Assembly: GCA_015478945.1 (NCBI GenBank) | Contig: JABUQX010131186.1 | Location: forward strand, 5,001 to 17,500 | Length of the DNA stretch: 12,500 nt | From: Trachelipus rathkii | Lineage: Eukaryota > Arthropoda > Malacostraca > Isopoda > Trachelipodidae | Direction: 5' to 3' | Shown here: one piece after another, positions 1 to 8,985 of the stretch | How positions within the stretch are numbered: position 1 is the stretch's first letter | How the letters are laid out: every line of letters starts with the position of its first letter | Notes under the pieces: generated by a model | Told to the model about the DNA's origin: nothing | The model's database searches: none | What the model saw: only the letters and a program-made list of their open reading frames with translations | Position numbers and translations under genes: made by a program

Positions 1-175
1 ACACTCACAGGCAAAAGCCTAATCTAGGAGGGGTTGTGCTCAATTTTAAGTCTGAGCAAGAACGGAGCCAAGAAGCAAGAGTAGACACACTCAGCACGAC
101 CGACTCAGCTGACGGATACCTGGGTCTTTTCGCTTAGTTGGGCGAGTGGCTCTATCAGCTGAGCTACCGGACGCC
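1..175 (-). repeat. tRNA-derived SINE-like element, partial
   Basis: Read on the minus strand, the segment starting near 175 opens with a tRNA-like 5' half. A GTAGCTCAGCTGATAGAGC stretch (about 168-150) matches an RNA polymerase III A box and a D-arm whose GCTC/GAGC stem is intact. The expected B box downstream (around 110-125) is only a weak match, so this is not a working tRNA. The non-tRNA body continues to the window edge without an evident poly(A) or simple-repeat tail, so the 3' end may lie outside the window. I infer a decayed tRNA-derived SINE; a lone tRNA pseudogene is the alternative. Its body shows no resemblance to the second tRNA-like element at 8838-8985, so the two are probably different families. 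Confidence 0.5.
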
Positions 176-620
176 ATTTTGGTGCTTGATTCATTCCTTC
201 TTGAATCTTATACGAGCGACCTCCGCCGAATGTCCATTCTCTCTTATCTGCTTATTAATACTAGATAAATCTAATCCAATGATGTCGTGCTAATTTTATT
301 AATTTTTATTTAACTTTTGTTATAGGTGCAAAGAAGAATCAAGTTTAACATTTTGGTGTCTCTTCGTAAAATTAAAATAGTTTTTTATTTGTTTAAATTT
401 ATAAATTTTTGTACAAATAAAATGCATTATAAAACGTTTCTTCACAGTCTAAACAAATGTTCTCAGACCCATCTCCTTTCTCCAGCACCTGCAAACTTCT
501 GATCCCTCGTATGCAAGCTCTTCTGTTGCGTGCTCTCTTCTCTCTAATTCCTTGCTTCTAAATCTTCTCTTTCTTATTCCCATCTCCTTTCAATGCGTCC
601 ATGTCTCGCACCGCAGTCGC
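176..620. other. unassigned non-coding sequence
   Basis: There is no credible reading frame. 421-600 is pyrimidine-rich on the plus strand (many CTTCTC/TCTCTT runs) and runs directly into the AT array at 621. That arrangement could mark the 3' end of an unrecognised retroelement, but I see no protein or tRNA signature to confirm it. Confidence 0.5.
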
Positions 621-769
621 TCATATATATATTATATAAATATACTATATATACTATATATAATATATATATATATCTATATATATATATATATAATATA
701 AATATATATATATATAATGTAATATATATAATATATATGATATATATATACTATATATATATATATATT

Positions 770-818
<49 letters not shown>

Positions 819-946
819 TACTATATATATATATGATACTAATTATGATATATATTATATATAATATAGATATATTTATATATATATAATTATGATATAT
901 ATATATACTATCTATGATATATATATATTATATCAAGAGGCGAACT
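621..946. repeat. degenerate (AT)n microsatellite
   Basis: An almost G/C-free run of AT dinucleotides is interrupted by short units such as ATAATAT, TATAAAT, ACTATAT and TATGATAT. The many interruptions suggest an older array than the purer ones at 5826-6027 and 11684-11906. The Ile/Tyr-rich reading frame across 593-778 is a translation of this repeat and not a gene. Confidence 0.95.
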
Positions 947-1359
947 CCTTCTATGTCGTGCTACTACTCATGCTTTAGACGAGTCCAACTTAGAGAAACG
1001 ATCAATCCTTTACAAATATCATTAATGTACGATAAATTCTCTTATTTTTTTTGCAAAAAATTGCTCAAATATAATAAAAATATTATAATAATATAAAATA
1101 TTATTAAATAGAAACAAAAGGTGGCAAGGAATCATCGCATTAGTTATGCTATTTTTTCAATCCTTTTAAAATGTGACTATTCGTCAGAAATCGAATACGT
1201 GGAGATTGCTTACGTGAGGTTTACAAAAATAAGAATTGTGTATATTGGTTGCATTTGGCATCTTGGAGCCTCCTCATTGATTGTTGTCATTCTCTCTGTA
1301 AGTAAAACATAGGGAAAGACTAAGTACTTTTTTATTTTAAACTTTATTTTAAACATCAA
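947..1359. other. unassigned AT-rich sequence
   Basis: This stretch lies between two AT arrays. The frames at 914-1096 and 1121-1312 are only about 60 codons long and contain no motif I recognise. No tRNA-like or retroelement signature is visible. Confidence 0.5.
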
Positions 1360-1487
1360 TATATATATTATATATATTATATATATATATATGTATACTT
1401 AATTATATATCTATATATATATAATTATTATATTATTATATTATATATATAATATATATATATATACTAGTATATATATATAGTATT

Positions 1488-1536
<49 letters not shown>

Positions 1537-1662
1537 CATATATTATATATCTATACTATATATATAGATATTAATATAGTATATATAAATATAATATATA
1601 TATTATATTATATATATATATATATACTATATTATATATATATATATATATATTTATATTGG
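1360..1662. repeat. degenerate (AT)n microsatellite at the 3' end of copy A
   Basis: About 300 bases of AT dinucleotides carry interruptions including ACTATAT, TTATTA, CTAGTATA and TAGATATT. The longest clean stretch is around 1495-1532. The array begins exactly where the minus-strand retrotransposon fragment at 1663 ends, so it occupies the position of that element's 3' tail. RTE-clade elements are known to end in short tandem repeats, so the array may have grown from such a tail. Confidence 0.93.
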
Positions 1663-2391
1663 AAATGAGGTGCGTAACAAGCACAGGGAACAAAAATTTT
1701 AGTAGAAGATCATGAAATTAGTCGAAAGAAAAGCCCAATCACCAACCATCCTCTCATACCCTTAGGTGCAATTTCTTTGCAGTCAAAATTTCGATATCAA
1801 GCACACTCATTACTATACAAACGTTTAACCAACCGACTATCATCCATCCTTTCCATATGACCAAACCATCTTAATACATTTTCGTTCATTCTGCTCATTT
1901 CGCCTTTCTCACTCAGATAACAAAAGTTATTCCTATTTTATCAACTCTTCTCACACCTAACACACCCCAATGTTATCCCTCTGAACAGATTGCACCCTAT
2001 ACATCCATACCTCTTATCCCATACCAAAGGTTCACCACTATACATTAGTAAAGTTAACAAAATTCCCTCAGGCAGAGCCATAACGCACTTAAAATTTAGT
2101 TCCATTGCATTCACCAAGGATTTAATTGCACCAGCCACCTTCCTACACCATTCACACCTTTCCTACTACATCCTGCATCATTCGTTCCCTTTTCATCCAA
2201 AATATAGCCAAGATATTTACAACTTGGATACTTGTTCCAATCCTCACTATCCAACATAATTTCACACAGCGGACTCTCCTCAACCCACCACCATCACCTT
2301 ACTCTAATCTACATTTACTTTCAAGTCCCTCCTTTTGCACACCCTAAGAAATTCCTCTACCAATCCTCTTAAACTTTCCTCAGATTCGCAA
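1663..2391 (-). mobile_element. RTE-like non-LTR retrotransposon, 5'-truncated dead copy A
   Basis: On the minus strand, translation in shifting frames follows the end of the reverse transcriptase and the C-terminal region of a non-LTR retrotransposon. It begins at about 2391 with ESEESLRGLVE, which is also found in copy B near 4258. A region around 2138-1941 has LMYSGEPLVW, corresponding to the usual MYGSE-W block after the RT domain. Then comes FGHMERMDDSRLVKR at 1868-1824, the family's C-terminal signature. A stop interrupts the segment after the first motif and frameshifts follow. Compared with copy D, about 240 bases are missing near 1785: the sequence jumps from the Y-S-x-E-C motif straight into the 3' untranslated region. 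The 3' end lies against the AT array at 1662. It cannot encode a working protein. Confidence 0.85.
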
Positions 2392-2815
2392 CACTTTGTG
2401 TGTGTGAATAATGTTGAAGTGAGTGCGATTTTCTGTGATAATCTGAATGATGTTTTGGATATGGTGAGTAGGAGCTTCAAATTGATTGTGTTGGGTGACC
2501 TAAATAGTTGGATAGGTGATAGAAAAAGGGATGGTATAACAGGTAGCTTTGGGGTGCCGGGAGAAAATGAGAATGGTATGAAAGTGGTTGATTTCTGTAA
2601 GGAGAGAGGCTGTGTGTAACGTAATTACTTTATTTAAACACAAGAGAATTCAATAAGTATACTGAGTTGGTGTAGGTATAGATGGTATTGAAGTGAAAAG
2701 TGTGATTGATTTTGTGTTGGTGAAGAAGGAAATGTTGAAGTATGTGTTGGATGTTAAATCAGTGAGGGGGTTAGGAATGGGATTATTGGATCATTATGTT
2801 GTTTTATATAAAATT
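2392..2815 (+). pseudogene. retrotransposon apurinic-like endonuclease domain, C-terminal half (copy B)
   Basis: In the intact family this domain nicks target DNA to prime reverse transcription. Here one frame reads CDNLNDVLDMVSRSFKLIVL followed by GDLN (2494-2505), then FGVPGENENGMKVVDFC, and it stops after GCV near 2617. The reading continues past two further stops (around 2660) to VKSVIDFVLVKK and then LDHY (2786-2797). GDLN carries the catalytic Asp and Asn of the exonuclease-endonuclease-phosphatase fold, and D-H of the DHY block is the catalytic pair that is normally SDH; the Ser is Leu here. The N-terminal part with the metal-binding Asn and Glu is absent, lost at the junction with copy A. 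The order and identity of the motifs make the domain call firm, while the stops show it is dead. Confidence 0.85.
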
Positions 2816-3380
2816 AAGTTAAATGTGGAGAGGAAAGTGATAAGGAAGGAAGTGGGTAGATTTAAGAGTGAGAAGTTAAGTGAACAGGGTATAAGGATAA
2901 TATTTAGGAGTGCTGGCAAGTAAATATCAGTTTTGAATTTGAACATTAAGTTAAATCTGAACAAATCTGGAAGCAAATTGAAGGAAGCGGTAGTTGCGTG
3001 CATAAAGAGTATTATGAACTGGATGTGCTATCAAGTTGGAAAGTAAGAATGTTAACAGTAAGTGTGGAATGAAGAGGTGATGCAAGCGGTTAAAAGTAAA
3101 AAAGAAGTGTGGTTGAACGTACTAAAAGCTAATGATGAAGTTTCAAAAAAAGGATGTTTGGAATTGTATAAGGAGGAGAAAATAAATTTTAAAAGGTGCA
3201 TACGTAGGAGGAAAAAAAAGAGGTAAATGAACAGTTAGGAAGTAGGATGAATGGTGACTTCCAAGGGAATAGGAAGCTCTTCTGGAAGGAAGCTCGAAAG
3301 CTTAGAATAAAAATAAGGGGAATCAATCTGCTTAGAATAAAGAACAGGGATGGTGGAGGGAACACTGGGAAAATCTGCAT
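2816..3380 (+). pseudogene. retrotransposon linker between endonuclease and RT (copy B)
   Basis: The region is rich in Lys and Glu. It can be read as a basic, probably helical linker with W-N-E-E-V (from 3065) followed by VWLNVLKANDEVSKKGCLEL and YKEEK, then, after a frameshift in a run of A residues near 3210, VNEQLGSRMNGDFQGNRKLF and WKEARK. Non-LTR elements of the RTE and Jockey groups carry a W-N-x-E-(V/I) motif in this interdomain segment, with a later FWKE-type block just before the RT. The upstream part (2924-3050) is weaker and has stops. No enzymatic residue is expected in this part. Confidence 0.7.
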
Positions 3381-4356
3381 AACATTGACAGTAATGAAGA
3401 GGTGATAGTGAATGTGTGTGGGCTTGATGATGCAAAAAGGAATTGGTATAGTGGGGATGAGGTCATTAATAAGGAGGAGGTAATAGGTAGAGTGAGAAAG
3501 TTGAAGGATGGTAAATTTGCAGGAATAGATGAAATTACTGGTTAAGTGATTAAGAATGGGGGTTAGATGGTGATTGATTGTATTTGGAAGATTGTAACAA
3601 AGGTTTATGAAGGGTCATAGTTCCGGAGGTATCAGGAGGAAATTAGTCCATAGTCACCCTTTTATAAGGGTAAGGGAGATAAGGGTAACTGTAGGAATTA
3701 TAAGGGAATTAGTTTACTGAGTTTTGTAGGGAAGATATATGCTGGTATTTTGGTCGAAAGAGTGCGCCGAGCGACTAAAGGACTGATTAGGGAAGAACAA
3801 GGTGCGTTTAGGATGGTAGAGGATGTGTGGATCCAAATCTCTTACATTGAAACAAATGATTAAGGAAAATGAGGGAGAAGAGAATAAATTGTATTTATTT
3901 AGGTTTATGGATTTGCAATAGGCGAATGATAATAGTGGAGTTCTGTGGCATGTTTTAGTGATATATTGGTTGTTGGTGGTAAGCTTCTGAATGGAATCAA
4001 AAGTATGTATGAACGATAGGAAGCGTGTGTAAGAATACAATGGAGTCGGAAAGTGATTGGTTTTAGATATTATCAGCGGAGTGAGGAAGAGATGTGGCTA
4101 TGCTCCTTGGTTTATTGAATTGTATATTAGATGGGCATTATGAAAGGCATTAGAGGAGGGGTTGGCAGGGAATGGTGTTAGAATGGATGGAGAATGGAAG
4201 AAGTGGAGGGTACCACTGCCTTTATTATATGTCGATGAATTTAGGTTTTGTGTTGGCGAATCTGAAGAGAGTTTGAGAGGAAAGGTAGAGAGATTTGGCA
4301 GGGGTGTGTTAAGGAGGGGTGAAATAAACGCTGATAAGAGTAAGGTATGGTTGTGA
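3381..4356 (+). pseudogene. retrotransposon reverse transcriptase domain (copy B)
   Basis: In an intact element this domain copies the RNA at the nicked target. The region opens with EEVIGRVRKLKDGKFAGIDE (about 3474-3533), the conserved block before the fingers, which normally reads KxGKAxGxDE. 3657-3863 is one open stretch with PFYKGKGDKGNCRNYKGISL and then VGKIYAGILVERVRRATKG, the fingers motifs, followed by EEQGAFR. Motif A survives as FMDLQ-stop-AND at 3904-3927: the catalytic Asp is still encoded, but Lys has become an amber stop and Tyr has become Asn. The active-site YADD box has decayed to YVDE (4228-4239), losing the second Asp. ESEESLRG and NADKSKV follow. With these losses and many stops the domain cannot function. 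Confidence 0.88.
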
Positions 4357-4365
4357 GTGAGTGAC

Positions 4366-5040
4366 AGCTAGATGAAGTTAATGGTTAGATGGTGAGCAGC
4401 TTGAAAAATGTCTGAGTTTTAATATTTAGAATATATGTTGGATGAAAAGGGAACGATGACATAGAGTGTAGTTGGAAAGTTGTGATTACAGGAAGGGGCT
4501 GTGCAATTCAATCTTTGGTGGATATAAAAAGGACTAGTCTTGAGAGCTAGTGCTCTTAGCATGAGGGTAATTTTGTTACCTGTGTTTAATGATGGTAGTG
4601 ACACTATATGGTATGATATAAGAGGTATAGATTTAAAGTACTATGTGTTCAGATGGACAATCTTATGGGCGTTTGAAGATTGATAAAATGAGGAACTTGA
4701 ATATTATTAGCAGTTGTGTGGTGTGCAAGAAAGGGTACAATGAGAGAATAAAATGAAAGTACCTTTGAGATTGTTGGTCATGTGGAAAAGGATGGATGAT
4801 TATGTCGTTTGGTTAATGCGATGTATATGGGAGTTTGTTGGAGTCGACCGCGGTGGAGACCGTAAGAAGTGGGATTGAGTCGTAAAGGAATGCCTGGAGG
4901 AAGAAATATGAGCTTGGCAGAGGCAAGAAGAAAGGTGCATAATAGGAGTGAATGGCGGGGTTTTGTCAGAGGGTATGGTTGTGGTCCACTTTGGCCAAGG
5001 GATGAACCCCACATTGACGAGATGCCACAGTGAGGGTCCG
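4366..5040 (+). pseudogene. retrotransposon thumb and C-terminal region (copy B)
   Basis: Read across several frames, the sequence follows copies A and D. YMLDEKGT (about 4434-4457) lies in the position of the block before the thumb. VILLPVFNDGSDTIWYD (near 4566-4616) matches the MYGSE-W block. The nucleotide stretch at 4640-4670 is nearly identical to the MDNL-coding start of copy D. RMDD (near 4789) matches the C-terminal signature but is then frameshifted. The remainder, up to the sequence around 5000, matches the coding end and start of the 3' untranslated region of copy D at the DNA level. The Gly-Arg-Pro-Lys-rich tail seen in copy D is present only as degraded nucleotides at about 4845-4875. 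Confidence 0.75.
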
Positions 5041-5088
5041 TCGTGGTCTCGTGAAGCTCTTGGGTGGAATTTCTGATTTCGACGCCTG

Positions 5089-5359
5089 AATATGGAATTC
5101 CATGTACCTAAAACTTGGGAATATGCGGCTCCAAATATTTAAAATAGGATATAACTGGGGTCCAAATCCCAGAAATGGTGTTCTCAGCCTTATATTTTGG
5201 TCTCTATGGACCCAAATTTGGACTCTGCTACCAAAAATAAACTCTGTCGAGAGGGATGGTGACTATCTCGAGGTTGCCAGATTGAGCGACAAATCTCTCT
5301 ACCATAGTAAATTGTACCCCGTACTAATGATATGCCCTGTAAAATTAAAATAAAATGAA
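5089..5359 (+). repeat. unclassified segment leading into an (AAT)n tail, possible short retroelement
   Basis: Sequence similarity to the retrotransposon 3' region stops near 5088. A block of roughly 270 bases with a visibly higher G+C content then leads into A-rich sequence and an (AAT)n array at 5360. An internal element followed by a simple A-rich tail is the architecture of a SINE or a 5'-truncated LINE. The 83-codon frame at 5102-5353 has no motif I recognise, and no clear A or B box is visible, so the assignment is inference only. It could equally be an alternative 3' untranslated region of copy B. Confidence 0.35.
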
Positions 5360-5413
5360 AAATAATAATAATATCAATAATAATAACTATAATAATAATA
5401 ATAATATAATAAT

Positions 5414-5511
<98 letters not shown>

Positions 5512-5522
5512 GAATAATAATA
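5360..5522 (+). repeat. (AAT)n trinucleotide microsatellite
   Basis: Tandem AAT units run on the plus strand and are impure at the left (units such as ATC and CTAT up to about 5410). From about 5411 to 5510 they are uninterrupted, and a single AAG unit lies near the right end. The asymmetry, with the impure side next to the unclassified segment, fits growth from an A-rich retroelement tail. The Asn/Ile-rich frame over this stretch is not a gene. Confidence 0.97.
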
Positions 5523-5696
5523 CTTGCGGAGCGAGAAATGCGTCTAGGAAGGTACCAATAAAGCGATCAAAGTGACTCCATTTTTGAACTTTCGATTTTT
5601 CCTTTTTCTTTTCTTTTTTTAATATAAAAATCTTGACATAATCAGATCATTAGTGGCTACGGAAATAAACCTAACCTATTCCTACAAATGGATATT
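5523..5696. other. unassigned spacer between microsatellites
   Basis: This is mixed sequence with a T-rich run near 5598-5622. No coding, tRNA-like or retroelement signal is visible. Confidence 0.5.
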
Positions 5697-6506
<810 letters not shown>

Positions 6507-6509
<3 letters not shown>

Positions 6510-7856
6510 CTGCTTTTAAGCAGTTTTTTTCAAACATATTATATACTATTTAATATACATTGTATTTGTGTTTATCACCATTACTTGGATGAAATAAATT
6601 TCATTATTTAGCTAGATATTATCATTGAAATTCAAAATTCAATTTATTATGATAATGGTTCTCCCCTCTATTTGATATTAACAGAAACAGAAAAGTATCT
6701 TGGAAACCTCATATCACAATGGTTGCTAGGGCGACCTCAATAAAAAAGGGAGTTCTGCTCAGGATCAAATCGCTGACCAAAAGACTTTAAAAACAATGTC
6801 AAACTTTTCCAGTTCAATTGATCCTTTATCTTTTTGTTGCGTCTTTGGATCTCTGTCCTTTTTCTATAGAATCTACAACTGCAAGTGCTAAAGAGAACTG
6901 ACCATTCTTTAACCACCACCTTTACAGCTTATTCACTGCACATAGGGTGCAGTTTCTTTGCATGAATTTTGTGTGGACATTAGTAACTCCAAGTTTGTTC
7001 TTTGTGTTCCACTCTTCTTTCCCCATATCTCTGTTTTGTTTAATTCTCTTTCATCTTCTGTATTTCCTGCTAAATTTAATCTACCTTACTCTAAAGTCTA
7101 CATCTGTGTCCATCTGCTAAAAAATTTGCTCTAGGTGGTGATTAATACTTTTTATACCATTATTACTTTACATCTCATCCCAAAATAGGACTTCCTTTGC
7201 CCTTGAGTCATCGTAAAATACTATCATATAATATAATATTCAGTCTCTTAAAAGACAATATATTCTCATTCTGTCTTACTCTGCTTTCATGGTACTGCCA
7301 TCCAAACACTATCAATAAGAAAACTATATCTAAGAACTACCATATTACCTAACAGCAGCTCCTCTTATACATAATTTTTTTTAATTCACATCTACTTATA
7401 TAAGGTATACGTCGGAATCTCGGCAAGAAGCTTGAAAAAAGCAACATCAGAAAATTTTAATCTTGCATCCTTAGCTTAACCTGAAGAGTAAATAAATCAG
7501 AAAAATAATTTTAGTTATTAGCTTCCAGCAAATTCAAACCCTCAAGATATTTTCAAATATCTAAAATTTACAATCTAATTCTTTGATACATTCATTGATT
7601 TCGGAATAGAAAATTAAGAATGTTGTGATATTTTATATTTAATAAGTTGGTTCAAAAAAGGAACAGTTTTTTTAGGTAAATATTTTTAACACTACTTCCC
7701 AATCAATCATTGTGGCAAATTTTCCACTTATAGAAATTTTATTAAGTGATGTAGTTCAGTTTTCCCCAAGTGCCAGATAATATTCGAATATATTTTTATG
7801 GCGTGCAGCTTTGCTTCTTTGATTTTTAAAAAGGAAATTTTGTCTTTAAAAGAATA
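6507..7856. other. unassigned intergenic sequence
   Basis: About 1,350 bases contain no reading frame above 60 codons with a recognisable motif. The only local structure noted is a perfect 7-bp inverted repeat with a 2-base loop at 6509-6524, followed by seven T residues (6524-6530). In this AT-rich setting that is weak evidence for anything functional. The 60-codon minus-strand frame at 6737-6919 has no family resemblance I can name. Confidence 0.5.
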
Positions 7857-8290
7857 AAGTGTATTAAGATGATTTGGTAATATGGAAAGGATGGATGATA
7901 GTCGGTTGGTTAAGCGGATGTATAGTGGTGAGTGTGCTGAGAATTGACGGACTGGAAATCGAAGGAAAAGTGGTTGAGTCTATAAAGTAATGTCTAAAAG
8001 AAAGGAATATGCGTTTAGAAGAAGCAAGAAGAAATGTGCATAATAGAGTGAATGACGTGGTTTGTGTGAGGGGGCATGGTTGTAGCCTGTCCCAGGGATA
8101 AACCTACATTGACGAGATACCACAGTGGGAGCGTGTGTCGGTGTTGTGAAACCCAAGGGTTGATTTCTGGCTGCGATGAACTCGCTCTTAAGGATATGAG
8201 GAGAGTGTATTTTGGTTTTCCTTTCGATTTACGTCATGTTCTTCTACTTAACTATTCTGTTTCCGGTGTATGTTGCGAACCTCACCACTA
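7857..8290 (+). mobile_element. RTE-like non-LTR retrotransposon, 3' fragment (copy C)
   Basis: This short 5'-truncated copy starts just before the C-terminal signature. The frame reads VLR-stop-FGN and then MERMDDSRLVKRMYSGECAE (7882-7941); the stop is a TGG-to-TGA-type change of the conserved Trp, and the usual His is Asn. A stop follows at 7945-7947 and more lie in the Arg/Lys-rich tail (RTGNRRKSG). Downstream, the DNA matches the 3' region of copy D, including CATTGACGAGATACCACAGT (8108-8127) and TCATGTTCTTCTACT near 8234. It ends around 8275-8290 in AACCTCACC, similar to the end of copy A. Unlike copies A and D, no microsatellite sits at its 3' end. The 71-codon frame at 8076-8291 lies wholly within this 3' region and is not a separate gene. 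Confidence 0.85.
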
Positions 8291-8837
8291 ATCTGAGGTC
8301 AAAGAGGATGATAAAAAAAATGAATCTGAGATAATTACATACAAATCGCTAAAAAATTGCGTTTAGAAACTCATATATTTAGGAAGATGTCTAATCACCA
8401 TTTATTATTGTATCAGTAAAATTTTCTGTAAAATCATTCAAGTTTGCATATAATATTAAATTTTCGAATGGTATACTTATTCTTCATTGAATTTAGTTTC
8501 GCTTACAAGCATTTCACGTGCAAAATATCTTGCATTTTGAATTCCTCAGAGAGGATTTTAATGTCAATAATTGTGACACACACACGCAAATCTAGTCTTC
8601 TAAAATTCTCGATAAAGATTTCTTTAATTGTAAAGTTGTATTATGTTTCAACTTGTATTCTTTTAATCCATTTGTTGATTAAATGACAAAACTTTTAAAA
8701 TAGAGACAATATTAAGTGACATCAGAGTTGAAATCACAGCTTCCGATGTATAAAATAATTAATCAATAGCATCTGTTTTCATCATTTTGTTTTTTCAAAT
8801 ATTAAAGACCAGTCAAAAGGTTATATCTACATTTTTT
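8291..8837. other. unassigned AT-rich sequence
   Basis: No recognisable element is present. The 80-codon frame at 8444-8686 is hydrophobic (Ile, Leu, Phe-rich) but such composition is expected from AT-rich DNA. It has no motif, no convincing start context and no neighbouring gene structure. Confidence 0.5.
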
Positions 8838-8985
8838 TTATATAAAGTTCACACCTCACGGACATAGCCCTATTCAAGGAAGGGAGCTTGTCTAGGTAAT
8901 TTCTACCTAGGATCCGAACTAGGATTCGAACCCGAGACCTTGCCATACGACTCCGTCGCTCTACCGTTTGAGCCACGGTAGCTAT
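8838..8985 (-). repeat. tRNA-derived SINE-like element
   Basis: On the minus strand, a tRNA-like head starts at about 8982. An A-box region, TGGCTCAAACGGTAGAGCG (8975-8957), carries an intact GCTC/GAGC D stem. A perfect B box, GGGTTCGAATCC, lies at 8933-8922. The acceptor arm cannot close and the T-arm pairs poorly, so it is not a functional tRNA. After the head comes a perfect 7-bp hairpin (8892-8898 with 8904-8910, 5-base loop), then a body ending near 8838 in an A-rich stretch (TATAAAAAAAATG, continuing to about 8831). A head with both boxes, a unique body and an A-rich tail is SINE architecture. No clear target-site duplication was found by eye. Confidence 0.7.

Larger units (their letters stand above)
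2392..5088 (+). mobile_element. RTE-like non-LTR retrotransposon, long degenerate copy B
   Basis: This is the longest copy in the window. Conserved blocks appear in the order expected for a single-ORF non-LTR element: endonuclease (second half), linker with a WNEEV motif, reverse transcriptase, and a C-terminal region. They are scattered over several frames with many stops, so the copy is inactive. The 5' end is missing: the first recognisable residues fall inside the endonuclease, and upstream lies copy A in the opposite orientation. From about 4980 to 5088 it matches the 3' region of copy D (base-level similarity over the stretch containing ACGAGATGCC), and then it diverges near 5089. The clade call (RTE-like rather than Jockey-like) rests on the apparent absence of ORF1, the C-terminal signature and the simple-repeat tails of sister copies; it is an inference. 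Confidence 0.85.

Noticed and set aside
1990..2347. Plus-strand frames of 73-89 codons, Pro/Ser/His-rich
   Set aside because: They are antisense to copy A, where the minus strand carries the retrotransposon motifs.
3714..4040. 108-codon minus-strand reading frame
   Set aside because: It is antisense to the reverse transcriptase region of copy B, whose motifs are recognisable on the plus strand; the antisense protein has no motif.
4778..5014. Minus-strand frames of 70-78 codons
   Set aside because: They are antisense to the C-terminal and 3' part of copy B, and the matching frame at 12036-12257 is antisense to copy D. Similarity between them reflects the shared repeat.
1663..5088. Single-event twin-priming inversion
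   Set aside because: The inverted arm duplicates element coordinates already present in the plus arm, whereas twin priming splits one copy into non-overlapping parts.
5360..5522. CRISPR-like or other designed repeat array
   Set aside because: Every repeat array in the window is a simple or degenerate short tandem repeat without regular unique spacers.
6509..6530. Hairpin plus T-run resembling an intrinsic terminator
   Set aside because: The genome looks eukaryotic, no gene lies upstream, and a short perfect inverted repeat at the edge of an AT array is likely by chance.
6737..6919. 60-codon basic minus-strand frame
   Set aside because: It is short, has no recognised motif and no supporting splice or promoter context; frames of this length are expected by chance.
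8922..8982. Functional tRNA gene
   Set aside because: A and B boxes are good, but the acceptor stem cannot pair and the T stem has mismatches, so a SINE head or pseudogene fits better.
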